A stretch of DNA of 42,375 nt, from NCBI GenBank assembly GCA_009691525.1, contig SICG01000018.1:1-42375 (forward strand), read 5' to 3'. The position numbers were made by a program, and so were the translations under genes. The notes beneath the pieces are model-generated. The model saw only the letters and a program-made list of their open reading frames with translations. It was not told the DNA's origin and ran no database searches. This document shows, piece after piece, positions 26,828 to 34,297 of this stretch; the stretch's first letter is position 1; every line of letters starts with the position of its first letter. This stretch comes from Candidatus Latescibacterota bacterium (GTDB lineage: Bacteria; Latescibacterota; UBA2968; UBA8231).

Positions 26828-26841
26828 AGCAGCGTACTGCT
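26828..26841. promoter_or_regulatory. Candidate LexA operator (autoregulation site)
   Basis: AGCAG-CGTA-CTGCT is a perfect inverted repeat of 5-base arms with a 4-base centre. It lies directly downstream of the lexA -10 box, where a bound repressor would block transcription. It does not match the Escherichia coli (CTGT-N8-ACAG) or Bacillus (GAAC-N4-GTTC) boxes. Its assignment is inferred from position alone. Confidence 0.45.
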
Positions 26842-26848
26842 GCTATAA

Positions 26849-26877
26849 TAAATACTGCCCAAAAGTTCATTTGTCAA
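26849..26877 (-). promoter_or_regulatory. Sigma70-like promoter for lexA
   Basis: On the minus strand a consensus TTGACA (26877-26872), 17-base spacer and TATTTA (26854-26849). Transcription would begin near 26842, at the edge of the palindrome, leaving about 44 bases of leader before the lexA ATG. Confidence 0.65.
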
Positions 26878-26894
26878 GTCGCTGCCACTTTCCC

Positions 26895-26923
26895 TTAGCA
26901 AAACGCCTACTTTTTCATATAAT
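26895..26923 (+). promoter_or_regulatory. Sigma70-like promoter for the FN3-type gene
   Basis: TTAGCA at 26895-26900, 17 bases, then a perfect TATAAT at 26918-26923. The expected start near 26930 leaves a 25-base leader that holds GGGGGAG just before ATG 26955. The gene it serves is frameshifted, yet the promoter and ribosome-binding site look intact. Confidence 0.6.
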
Positions 26924-26954
26924 TGACATACCGGTTGCTATCCGAGGGGGAGAC

Positions 26955-27456
26955 ATGCGTTTTTGCAGCTCTTCGTGGGTTTTGGTGTTGGCGCTGTGGC
27001 TGGCCCCTGTGGACACGGTGGATGCCCAGACCCGGGAGTACCTCGATGCGGGGTTGAAGGGGGTCACTCAATACCTCTATGGCGGTGCAGGCTTTTGACC
27101 AAGCCGGCAACTACGGCCCGCTGTCTTTGCCCGGCCAGGCAACCACTCGGGGCGTCCTGCCCGCCTCCGGGCTCAACGCCACGGCAGGCATAGAACGGAT
27201 CGAGTTGCGCTGGAACCGCAGCCTGGACGCAGTTCTGGCCGGGTATAACCTGTACCGCGCCAACCGCTCGGATGGGGAATACCTGCGGCTGAGCGGCAGC
27301 GAAGGCACCTCCTTCACTACCGGTCGCACAGCCTATCTCGACTCAAATTTGGAGGGGGGGCAGCTCTATTACTACCGGGTGAGCGCCGTCACCGCCACCG
27401 AGGAAAGCGCACTGTCGGAGTTCGCCGGCGCCGTTGCCCTACCCGATACCCTCTGA
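26955..27456 (+). pseudogene. Exported FN3-domain protein, interrupted by a frameshift
   Basis: The first part (26955-27098) has a ribosome-binding site, a signal peptide (FCSSSWVLVLALWLAPVDTVDA) and 'REYLDAGLKGVTQYLY', the late strands of a fibronectin type III domain. It then runs into 'GGAGF' and TGA. One frame over, 'AVQAFDQAGNYGPLSLPG' (27079 onward) continues the same FN3 domain exactly where it broke off. A complete second FN3 domain follows ('IELRWNRSLDAVLAGYNLYRANRSDG', 'YLDSNLEGGQLYYYRVSAV'). Removing one G from TATGGCGGTG near 27080 would restore a single frame. The first FN3 domain also lacks its N-terminal strands, so a deletion may have preceded the frameshift. A sequencing error or programmed slippage cannot be excluded. 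Confidence 0.7.
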
Positions 27457-27464
27457 ACCCCGGA

Positions 27465-27758
27465 TCATTCTTTTTCCCATGCCATCTGCCACTTCAGGAC
27501 TGCGTCGAGAATTTCGTCGATGTTTTTCGGGTGCGGCGAGGAATTTTGTTCCAGCAGCAGAGAAAAATGGTCCTGCAGCTGGCGCATGCTGCCGGCAATA
27601 GTGTCGATGGCCAGGGACAAGTGCTGACGGTCGTCAGCCGAGACGCCAAGTTGTTCGCTCCGTTCCAACTCGTTCTGCAGGAGTGAATAGACTTCCAGCA
27701 TCCGTGCCGTCTGGATCTTGATGCGGTCGATGCGTTGCTTATTGGATAAAGCAGCCAT
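27465..27758 (-). CDS. Small helical protein of unknown function
   Basis: This 97-residue, soluble, almost entirely helical protein lacks a signal or membrane segment. The sequence is rich in heptad-like hydrophobics ('IDRIKIQTARMLEVYSLLQNELERSEQL', 'IAGSMRQLQDHFSLLLEQN'), suggesting a short coiled coil or helical bundle. A purine-rich AAAGGGAAAA stretch precedes ATG 27758. It is convergent with the FN3 remnant (8 bases between stops) and divergent from tilS. I do not recognise a family. Confidence 0.55.
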   Translation of the reverse strand: MAALSNKQRIDRIKIQTARMLEVYSLLQNELERSEQLGVSADDRQHLSLAIDTIAGSMRQLQDHFSLLLEQNSSPHPKNIDEILDAVLKWQMAWEKE

Positions 27759-27856
27759 GGGTTTTCCCTTTCGGTAGGCACGGCACAGGGAGCAGGGAGT
27801 GACCTCTGATCAAGCAATACTCGTTCCAGCTTGGGGGGTACCCTGGCCCCACCGCC

Positions 27857-29248
27857 ATGTCGCCCCCTGAATTACGCGCCCTGGTAGGCGCTTTCCTGCG
27901 CGAGGTGGCCGGGGTTCGGGCCGGGGAGCGGCTACTGCTGGCCCTTTCCGGGGGCCTCGACTCGGTGGTCCTGCTCGACCTGCTCGACCGGCTCAGGCAC
28001 GAACTGGACCTAAGTCTGCAGGTGGCCCACTTCGACCACTTGCTGCGCCCCGGCTCCGGGGCCGACAGCCGCTTTGCCGCCGAACTAGCTGCCGCGCGCG
28101 GCCTGCCCTGCACTTGCGGGAGCGGGGACGTCGCCGGGCACGCCCGCCAACACCGGCTCTCCCTGGAAGCCGCCGCCCGCGAATTGCGTTATGCCTTTCT
28201 GGACGAGGTGGCACAGGCCACCGACTGCCAGTACCTCGCCCTGGCCCACCACGCCGACGACCAGGCCGAGACCCTGCTTTTGCGCCTGTTACGCGGCAGC
28301 GGCGCCACTGGCCTGGGGGCCATGCGCCCGGTCCGTCAGGGGCGGTACCTGCGCCCCCTGCTAGCAGTCGAACGCACCGTGCTGGCCACCTATGCGCAAA
28401 CCGAGAGCCTGGAATTCCGCGAGGATCCCTCCAACCGCGACCTGCGTTTTGTGCGCAACCGGGTGCGCCGCGAACTGATTCCCCAGCTACAGGCCCAGTA
28501 CAACCCCGCGCTGGTCCAGGTACTGGGGCGGACCGCCCGAATCTTACAAGCTGAGGACAGCCTGCTGGATGAGTTGGCGCAACAAGCTTTGCATACAGTC
28601 GTTTGCGCGAGATCTCCTCTCAAGATTATCCTTGCTGCCCCCTCGCTGGTAAATTATCATATAGCTGTACAGCGGCGGATCGTGAGGACGCTCTTCGAGG
28701 CCCAGGGTCAAGGGCCTTTTGATTTTGCCCAGCTAGAGGCCGTGCTGGAATTGGCCCGTCGGCCCGACTCCGGCCTCCTGCCCCTGCGCGCCGGCTGGCG
28801 TATGCAGCGGGCCGGCGACCTCCTGATCCTGCGCCGCGGTCAGTTGCCGCCCGCAGAGGAACGGGTCCAGAACCCCGGCCGGACTCCCGTCCCCACCCGG
28901 AACTGCACCCTGGTAGCCCAGGTCCTGCCGGCCGACTGTTTCTCTGGGCTCAAGGAACGCCTGGGTACCTGGTGCGCGGCCCTCGACGCCGACCAGCTGG
29001 CCGAAGCGCTGACCCTGCGCAGCCCGCGCCCCGGAGACCATTTTCAGCCCCTGGGCCTGCAAGGCCGCAAGAAGCTGAGCGACTTCCTCATCGACCGCAA
29101 ATGGCCGCGCATCCTCCGGGATGAATTGTTGTTGCTGACTTGCGGTGACCAGATCGCCTGGGTGGCCGGTCTGGCAATCGGCCACCCCTTCAGGGTCAGG
29201 CAGGACACCCGCCGGTTGCTGCTGCTGGAGATGCAACACGAAAGTTGA
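27857..29248 (+). CDS. tilS: tRNA(Ile)-lysidine synthase
   Basis: TilS converts the wobble C34 of the CAU-anticodon isoleucine tRNA to lysidine, so it reads AUA instead of AUG. The 463 residues have an N-terminal N-type ATP pyrophosphatase domain with PP-loop 'LALSGGLDSVVLLDLL', 'VAHFDHLLRPGSGADSRFAAELA' and 'LALAHHADDQAETLLLRLLRGSGATGL'. A central helical domain follows. The C-terminal TilS domain has 'LRSPRPGDHFQPLGLQGRKKLSDFLIDRKWPR'. ATG 27857 is the natural start; no strong ribosome-binding site was seen. The tilS-ftsH order is conserved in many bacteria and continues here 12 bases later. Confidence 0.95.
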   Translation: MSPPELRALVGAFLREVAGVRAGERLLLALSGGLDSVVLLDLLDRLRHELDLSLQVAHFDHLLRPGSGADSRFAAELAAARGLPCTCGSGDVAGHARQHRLSLEAAARELRYAFLDEVAQATDCQYLALAHHADDQAETLLLRLLRGSGATGLGAMRPVRQGRYLRPLLAVERTVLATYAQTESLEFREDPSNRDLRFVRNRVRRELIPQLQAQYNPALVQVLGRTARILQAEDSLLDELAQQALHTVVCARSPLKIILAAPSLVNYHIAVQRRIVRTLFEAQGQGPFDFAQLEAVLELARRPDSGLLPLRAGWRMQRAGDLLILRRGQLPPAEERVQNPGRTPVPTRNCTLVAQVLPADCFSGLKERLGTWCAALDADQLAEALTLRSPRPGDHFQPLGLQGRKKLSDFLIDRKWPRILRDELLLLTCGDQIAWVAGLAIGHPFRVRQDTRRLLLLEMQHES

Positions 29249-29260
29249 GAAACGAGGCGC

Positions 29261-31219
29261 ATGAATAAAAGAGAAGAGCCGCCGAGGGAAGGCCCTGAAA
29301 CGCGCCAGCGCCCCGGCCAGGACGACCGCTCCCGGTCGCGCTGGCGCCGGCCCATGCGCACCCGCGCTTTCTGGATTTTCTTCTTCTTGGTGTTGGTCTT
29401 CGCCTTCAAGTTCTTCGGCAGCATGCCCTCCGATGCGCGGGTCATCTCCTACAACCAGTACCGGGAGCACCTGCGCAACGGCTACATCGAACGGGCCGAG
29501 ATCGTCGGCGATTCCGAATTCCACGGCACCCTGCGCAACGGCCAACGTTTTGTCGTCAACCTGGGCCCCATCGACGCGGCCACCAAGCAGGAGTGGGAGG
29601 CGATGGGCGTCAATTTCGTCTTCAAAGACAAGCCTTTTCAGTGGTACAGCGTGTTGATCACCGTGCTGCCCTGGCTGCTTTTCATCGGCATCTGGATCTT
29701 CATGATGCGCCAGATGCAGGGCGGGCCGCGCGGCCTCTTCTCCTTTGGCAAGAGCCGCGCCAAACTGCTGACGGAAGACAAAAAGAAAACCACCTTTCAG
29801 GATGTGGCCGGCGTCGATGAAGCCAAGCAGGAACTGGAGGAGATCATCGAGTTCCTGAAAGATCCTAAAAAATTTCAGCGCCTGGGTGGACGCACGCCCA
29901 AGGGCGTGCTGCTCATCGGACCGCCGGGCACCGGCAAGACCCACCTGGCCCGCGCGGTGGCCGGCGAGGCCGGGGTGCCCTTCTTCAGCATCAGTGGCTC
30001 TGACTTCGTCGAGATGTTCGTGGGGGTGGGCGCCTCGCGGGTGCGCGACCTCTTTGAGCAGGCCAAAGCCAACGCCCCCTGCATCATTTTCATCGACGAG
30101 ATCGACGCGGTGGGTCGCCACCGGGGGGCCGGCATCGGCGGGGGCCACGACGAGCGCGAGCAGACCCTCAACCAGCTGCTGGTGGAGATGGACGGTTTCG
30201 TGTCCAACGACGGAGTGATCCTCATCGCCGCCACCAACCGCCCTGATGTGCTGGACCCGGCCCTGCTGCGCCCCGGCCGCTTCGACCGCCGCGTGGTGGT
30301 GGGCCTGCCCGACGTGCGGGGCCGCGAGGGCATCCTCAAGGTGCACACCCGCAACACCCCGCTGGCCACCGACGTGGACCTCAAACACCTGGCCCAGAGC
30401 ACCCCTGGTCTGGCCGGGGCCGACCTGGAAAATGTGATCAACGAGGCGGCGCTGCTGGCCTCGCGCCGCAACCGCGACAGCGTGACCATGCTGGACCTGG
30501 AAGAAGCCAAGGACAAGGTGATGCTGGGGGCCGAACGCAAGAGTTTGGTGATGTCCCAGGAAGACCGCTCCCTGGCCGCCTACCACGAGGCAGGCCACGC
30601 CCTGGTGGCCAAGCTGGTCCCCGGCGCCCCGCCCATCAACAAAGCGGTCATCGTGCCGCGCGGTCAGACCATGGGCATGGTCTCCTTTCTCGCCGACGAA
30701 CGCCACTCCATCTCCGAGAGCCGCCTTAAGGCCCATCTGGTCACCTCGCTGGGGGGCTGCTGCGCCGAGTTGCTGGTCTTTGGCGAGCGCACCACCGGCG
30801 CCCAGGGGGACTATAAGCAGGCCACCTCCCTGGCCCGCTCCATGGTCTGCGAGTGGGGCATGAACAAAACCCTGGGGCCCCTCTCCTTGGGCAACGACGA
30901 CGACCACGTTTTCCTCGGCAAGGAACTCTCGCGCAGCCGCAACTTCAGCGAGCAGACCGCCCGCTCCATCGACCAGGAAATCCGCGACCTGATCGTGGAG
31001 GCCGAAACCCACGCCGCCCAACTGCTCAAAGCCAACGAAGCCCACTTGCACGAACTGGCCAAGGCCCTGCTCGAGTACGAGGTGCTGGACAGCCGCGAGA
31101 TCGACCGCATCCTGGCCGGCTTGCCGGCTAAAATCCCCGCAGGGGATAAAATCCTCGCAGAGGACAAAACCGGCGAGATGCCACTGCCCCAGGCCCCAGA
31201 AACCGCCGGCCAGGCATGA
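29261..31219 (+). CDS. ftsH: ATP-dependent zinc metalloprotease FtsH
   Basis: FtsH is a membrane-bound AAA+ protease that removes damaged membrane proteins and short-lived regulators. The 652 residues begin with an unusually long arginine-rich cytoplasmic head (about 35 residues, [13 protein letters not shown]). Two membrane helices (37-52 and 131-149) flank the periplasmic domain. The AAA module has Walker A 'GPPGTGKT' (220-227), Walker B '[12 protein letters not shown]' and the second region of homology '[21 protein letters not shown]'. The peptidase domain has the zinc motif HEAGH (442-446). The stop overlaps the folP start (ATGA). Confidence 0.96.
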   Translation: MNKREEPPREGPETRQRPGQDDRSRSRWRRPMRTRAFWIFFFLVLVFAFKFFGSMPSDARVISYNQYREHLRNGYIERAEIVGDSEFHGTLRNGQRFVVNLGPIDAATKQEWEAMGVNFVFKDKPFQWYSVLITVLPWLLFIGIWIFMMRQMQGGPRGLFSFGKSRAKLLTEDKKKTTFQDVAGVDEAKQELEEIIEFLKDPKKFQRLGGRTPKGVLLIGPPGTGKTHLARAVAGEAGVPFFSISGSDFVEMFVGVGASRVRDLFEQAKANAPCIIFIDEIDAVGRHRGAGIGGGHDEREQTLNQLLVEMDGFVSNDGVILIAATNRPDVLDPALLRPGRFDRRVVVGLPDVRGREGILKVHTRNTPLATDVDLKHLAQSTPGLAGADLENVINEAALLASRRNRDSVTMLDLEEAKDKVMLGAERKSLVMSQEDRSLAAYHEAGHALVAKLVPGAPPINKAVIVPRGQTMGMVSFLADERHSISESRLKAHLVTSLGGCCAELLVFGERTTGAQGDYKQATSLARSMVCEWGMNKTLGPLSLGNDDDHVFLGKELSRSRNFSEQTARSIDQEIRDLIVEAETHAAQLLKANEAHLHELAKALLEYEVLDSREIDRILAGLPAKIPAGDKILAEDKTGEMPLPQAPETAGQA

Positions 31220-32037
31220 TCTGGGCACTGGGCGACCGGACCCTGGACTTTCGGGAACGCCTCCAGATCATGGGCATCCTCAACACCACCCCCGACTCCT
31301 TCTTCGACGGGGGCTGCTACCTGGACCCCGAACGCGCGGTGGAACGCGGCCTAGAGATGGTGGAGGAAGGGGCCGATCTCATCGACATTGGCGGCGAGTC
31401 CACCCGCCCGCCCCTCTACGGGAAGAACGCGCCGGTGAGCGCCGACGAGGAATGCCGGCGGGTGTTGCCGGTGATCGAGGGCCTGCGCCGCCATTCTCGT
31501 ATCCCCCTTTCCATCGACACCACCAAGGCCGAGGTAGCCCGTCGCGCCCTGGAAGCCGGGGCCGACATTGTCAACGACATCAGCGCTCTGCGCGCCGACC
31601 CCCAGTTGGCCTCGGTGGCCGCTGCCCACCGGGCCCCGGTGATCCTGATGCACCGCCCCCCGCCCGCGCCCGACCCGGCCGATCCGGTTGCCACCGTCAG
31701 GGATTTCCTAGCCCAGCGCCTAAAAGTGGCACGGCAGGCAGGCATCGAGTCCCTGGCCGTGGACCCAGGCCTGGGGTTTGGGAAGTCAATACAGAGCAAT
31801 TTTGCCCTCCTCCGCCACCTCGAAATTTTTGCCGGATTGGGCTGCCCAGTGTTAGTGGGCGCCTCGCGCAAATCCTTCATCTGGAAAACGTTAAACCTGA
31901 GCCCGGCCCAGAGCCTGGAGGGCAGCATAGCGGTGGCGGCCCTGTGCGCCGCCCAGGGGGTCCACCTGCTGCGGGTACACGACGTCAAAGAAACGGTGCG
32001 GGCCGTGCGCGTGGCCCAGGCCGTGGCCCGGGCCTGA
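31216..32037 (+). CDS. folP: Dihydropteroate synthase
   Basis: FolP joins p-aminobenzoate to dihydropterin pyrophosphate in folate synthesis and is the sulfonamide target. This 273-residue TIM barrel has the two family signatures: 'MGILNTTPDSFFDGG' near the start and 'GADLIDIGGESTRPP'. It also has 'IPLSIDTTKAEVARRALEAGADIVNDISAL', 'LAVDPGLGFGKS' and 'VLVGASRKSFI'. ATG 31216 overlaps the ftsH TGA, giving tight coupling. The next gene, cdaA, begins 15 bases after the stop. The ftsH-folP-cdaA order recurs in several phyla. Confidence 0.96.
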   Translation: MIWALGDRTLDFRERLQIMGILNTTPDSFFDGGCYLDPERAVERGLEMVEEGADLIDIGGESTRPPLYGKNAPVSADEECRRVLPVIEGLRRHSRIPLSIDTTKAEVARRALEAGADIVNDISALRADPQLASVAAAHRAPVILMHRPPPAPDPADPVATVRDFLAQRLKVARQAGIESLAVDPGLGFGKSIQSNFALLRHLEIFAGLGCPVLVGASRKSFIWKTLNLSPAQSLEGSIAVAALCAAQGVHLLRVHDVKETVRAVRVAQAVARA

Positions 32038-32052
32038 AGGGGGGACGTACTG

Positions 32053-32853
32053 GTGCTCAAGGAAAAACTGGTCCTCTTCCACCTCTTCGGCTTCCTGCCG
32101 GTCTCGCTGATCTCCATCCTCGATATCGCCATCGTCAGCTTCATCTTCTACCGGCTGATGCGCCTGATCCGCGGCACCCGGGCCTCGCAAATGCTGCTGG
32201 GCTTCTTCCTCCTGGTCAGCGTGGCCCTGGCCGCCCCCCTGCTGCAGATGGAAGCCTTCGCCTGGCTACTAGACCAGGTGCGCTCCATCTTGTTGATCAT
32301 GTTGGTCATTCTCTTTCAGGCCGAGTTGCGGCGGATGCTGGTTTCCCTGGGCCAGAGCCAGGTGATGAGCTGGTTCTACAAGAAGGAATCCAACCAGGTT
32401 ATCGACGCGGTGGTGGCCGGGGCCGTGCAACTGAGCGAACGCGGGTACGGGGCGTTGATCGTGCTGGTGCGCGAGGTGGGCCTAGGCCCCATCATCGAAT
32501 CTGGGGTGCCGCTCAACGCCGAGGTCTCCGCAGATCTTTTGACCACCATCTTCACCCCCCGCTCCCCCCTGCACGACCAGGCGGTCGTCATCCAGAGCGA
32601 TACCCTGGTGGCCGCCCGCTGCACCCTGCCCCTGGCCGAGGAGGTGGAGGACGAGCGCCTAGGCACCCGCCATCGGGCGGCGCTGGGCCTCTCGCAGGAA
32701 TCGGACGCCCTGTGCGTGGTGGTCTCGGAGGAGAGCCGGGCCATCTCCCTGGCCATGGCCGGCGAGCTGATCCGCGGCCTGAGTGGCCAGCAGCTCAAGC
32801 AGCGCCTGACCGAGCTGATGACCCGCAAGGGACCGGCCGCCAAAAAGCAGTAA
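32053..32853 (+). CDS. cdaA: Diadenylate cyclase CdaA
   Basis: CdaA makes the second messenger c-di-AMP from two ATP at the inner membrane. The 266 residues have three N-terminal membrane helices (about 17-35, 45-63, 77-90), a short coiled linker, and the DAC domain from about residue 112. The RHR motif is intact (206-208, GTRHRAALGLS). The DGA motif reads Asp175-Gln176-Ala177 (LHDQAVVI): the metal-binding Asp is kept but Gly is changed. The start is GTG 32053 after a G-rich AAGGGGGGA ribosome-binding stretch. The usual partners cdaR and glmM do not follow; the arginine cluster begins instead, from its own promoter. Confidence 0.92.
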   Translation: MLKEKLVLFHLFGFLPVSLISILDIAIVSFIFYRLMRLIRGTRASQMLLGFFLLVSVALAAPLLQMEAFAWLLDQVRSILLIMLVILFQAELRRMLVSLGQSQVMSWFYKKESNQVIDAVVAGAVQLSERGYGALIVLVREVGLGPIIESGVPLNAEVSADLLTTIFTPRSPLHDQAVVIQSDTLVAARCTLPLAEEVEDERLGTRHRAALGLSQESDALCVVVSEESRAISLAMAGELIRGLSGQQLKQRLTELMTRKGPAAKKQ

Positions 32854-32861
32854 ATTGCCGC

Positions 32862-32890
32862 TTGACACTGCCGGTCAGCCCGTCTATATT
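32862..32890 (+). promoter_or_regulatory. Strong sigma70-like promoter for the argRBDH cluster
   Basis: Consensus TTGACA at 32862-32867, exactly 17 bases, then TATATT at 32885-32890. The start of transcription should be near 32897, inside the first of two AT-rich palindromes, leaving a leader of about 33 bases. Confidence 0.8.
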
Positions 32891-32893
32891 ATC

Positions 32894-32927
32894 CAAATAA
32901 TTATTTCATTTTTTGAATAAATATTGA
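32894..32927. promoter_or_regulatory. Tandem ARG boxes (ArgR operator)
   Basis: Box 1 (32894-32907) is CAAAT-AATT-ATTTC, containing a perfect 12-base palindrome. Box 2 (32914-32927) is TGAAT-AAAT-ATTGA, one mismatch from the known half-sites TGAAT-N4-ATTCA. The centres are 20 bases apart, close to the 21-base spacing of paired ARG boxes in Escherichia coli, so one ArgR hexamer could bind both. They lie between the -10 box and the argR start, which predicts autorepression by arginine. Confidence 0.7.
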
Positions 32928-32929
32928 CT

Positions 32930-33400
32930 ATGAAAGACAAAGAACTCCGCCGGGCCAGGATTCGCGAACTCCTACAGGATGCCGATCTGGAAACCCACGA
33001 GATGCTGGCGGCAGCCCTGCGCCGACGCGGTATCGAGGTCAGCCAGTCCACCCTCTCCAAGGACCTGCGCGAGCTGGGGGTGGTGCGTATGCCCCGCGCC
33101 GAGGGCGGATTCCGCTATGCTGTGCCCGAAGCCGGCACCACCCCACGCGACCTGCACTTGCTCGAACGCGAGCTGTGCGACTACCAGGTACGGGCAATCC
33201 GGGCCCAAAATCTGATCGTGGTCAAAACCCTGGCTGGCCACGCCCAGAGTCTGTGCGCCGCCATCGACCGCATGGCCTGGAGCGAGATCGTCGGCACCCT
33301 GGGCGGGGAAGACACCATCCTCATCATCGCCCCGACCAACCAGGACGCTGAGGCGCTGCTCCAGCGCCTCAGGCAGCTTACCGGAGATCAGGCGCCATGA
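32930..33400 (+). CDS. argR: Arginine repressor
   Basis: ArgR is a hexameric, arginine-sensing transcription factor. The 156 residues contain an N-terminal winged helix (RRARIRELLQDADLETHEMLAAALRRRGIEVSQSTLSKDLRELGVVR), whose 'SQSTLSKDL' contains the recognition helix. The C-terminal oligomerisation and arginine-binding domain has 'NLIVVKTLAGHAQSLCAAID' and 'IVGTLGGEDTILIIAPT'. ATG 32930 is chosen; a TTG two codons earlier is possible. There is no clear ribosome-binding site. Two ARG-box-like palindromes lie just upstream. Its TGA overlaps the argB ATG. Confidence 0.95.
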   Translation: MKDKELRRARIRELLQDADLETHEMLAAALRRRGIEVSQSTLSKDLRELGVVRMPRAEGGFRYAVPEAGTTPRDLHLLERELCDYQVRAIRAQNLIVVKTLAGHAQSLCAAIDRMAWSEIVGTLGGEDTILIIAPTNQDAEALLQRLRQLTGDQAP

Positions 33401-34278
33401 CCGATTTGCAGCTCTATATCGACAAGGCCGCCACGCTCATCGAGGCCATGCCCTACATCCAGGATTTCCGGGGCAAGACGGTGGTGATCAAGTACGGCGG
33501 CAGCACCATGATGGGCAAAGGAGAAATCGACCCCGTGATCCAGGACATCGTCTTTATGGAGAGCGTGGGCATGAAGCCGGTCATCGTACATGGCGGCGGG
33601 CCGGCCATCGACCAGCGCCTGCAGGAGCTGAAGATCGAGAGCAAACGCATCAACGGCCTGCGGGTGACCGACAAGGCCACCATGAAGGTGGTCGAGGAGG
33701 TGCTCTTCGGGGTGATCAACGCCGGTATCGTCGACACCATACACCAGTTGGGAGCCCGGGTGGTGGGGGTCTCGGCCAAGGAGTCCGGGGTCATGCACGT
33801 GCGCAAACATTTCGCCCAGACTGACGAGGGTCCGGTGGACCTGGGCTTTGTCGGCGAGGTGACCCGCATCGACGCCTATCCGCTGCTGGAGCTGATCCAG
33901 GAAGGGACCATCCCGGTGGTGGCCCCCATCGGCCGCGGGGTGCGCGGGGGCAGCTACAATGTCAACGCCGACACCGCCGCCGGTGCTATCGCTGCGGCCC
34001 TGCACGCCGAGAAACTGGTCTTCCTGACCGACGTCAAAGGCATTATGCGCGACCCGGCCGACGAAACCTCGCTGCTCTCCACCATCCACGTGCGGGAGGT
34101 CGACGAGTTGATCACCTCCGACATCATCAAGGACGGCATGATCCCCAAGGTGAGCGCCTGTGTCCAGGCGGTGAAAGCCGGGGTGCGCAAGACCCACATC
34201 ATCGACGGCCGTATCCAGCATTCCATGTTGCTCGAGTTCTTCACCAACGAAGGCATCGGCACCCAGATCGTCCAGTAA
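33397..34278 (+). CDS. argB: Acetylglutamate kinase
   Basis: ArgB phosphorylates N-acetylglutamate in the second step of arginine synthesis and is often the feedback-inhibited step. The 293 residues of this amino-acid-kinase fold contain 'VVIKYGGSTMMG' (phosphate-binding lysine), 'PVIVHGGGPAIDQRLQEL', 'SAKESGVMHVRK', 'GSYNVNADTAAGAIAAAL' and 'FLTDVKGIMRD'. An N-terminal helix (LQLYIDKAATLIEAMPYI) precedes the core, a feature of the arginine-inhibited hexameric form. That regulation is inferred. ATG 33397 overlaps the argR stop (ATGA). Confidence 0.96.
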   Translation: MTDLQLYIDKAATLIEAMPYIQDFRGKTVVIKYGGSTMMGKGEIDPVIQDIVFMESVGMKPVIVHGGGPAIDQRLQELKIESKRINGLRVTDKATMKVVEEVLFGVINAGIVDTIHQLGARVVGVSAKESGVMHVRKHFAQTDEGPVDLGFVGEVTRIDAYPLLELIQEGTIPVVAPIGRGVRGGSYNVNADTAAGAIAAALHAEKLVFLTDVKGIMRDPADETSLLSTIHVREVDELITSDIIKDGMIPKVSACVQAVKAGVRKTHIIDGRIQHSMLLEFFTNEGIGTQIVQ

Positions 34279-34297
34279 ACCCGTAGGGAGAAAACCC

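Noticed and set aside
28733..31228. 831-codon minus-strand open frame
   Set aside because: It lies exactly antisense to tilS and ftsH, has a Gly/His/Gln/Val-rich composition typical of the complement of GC-rich genes, and shows no recognisable domain.
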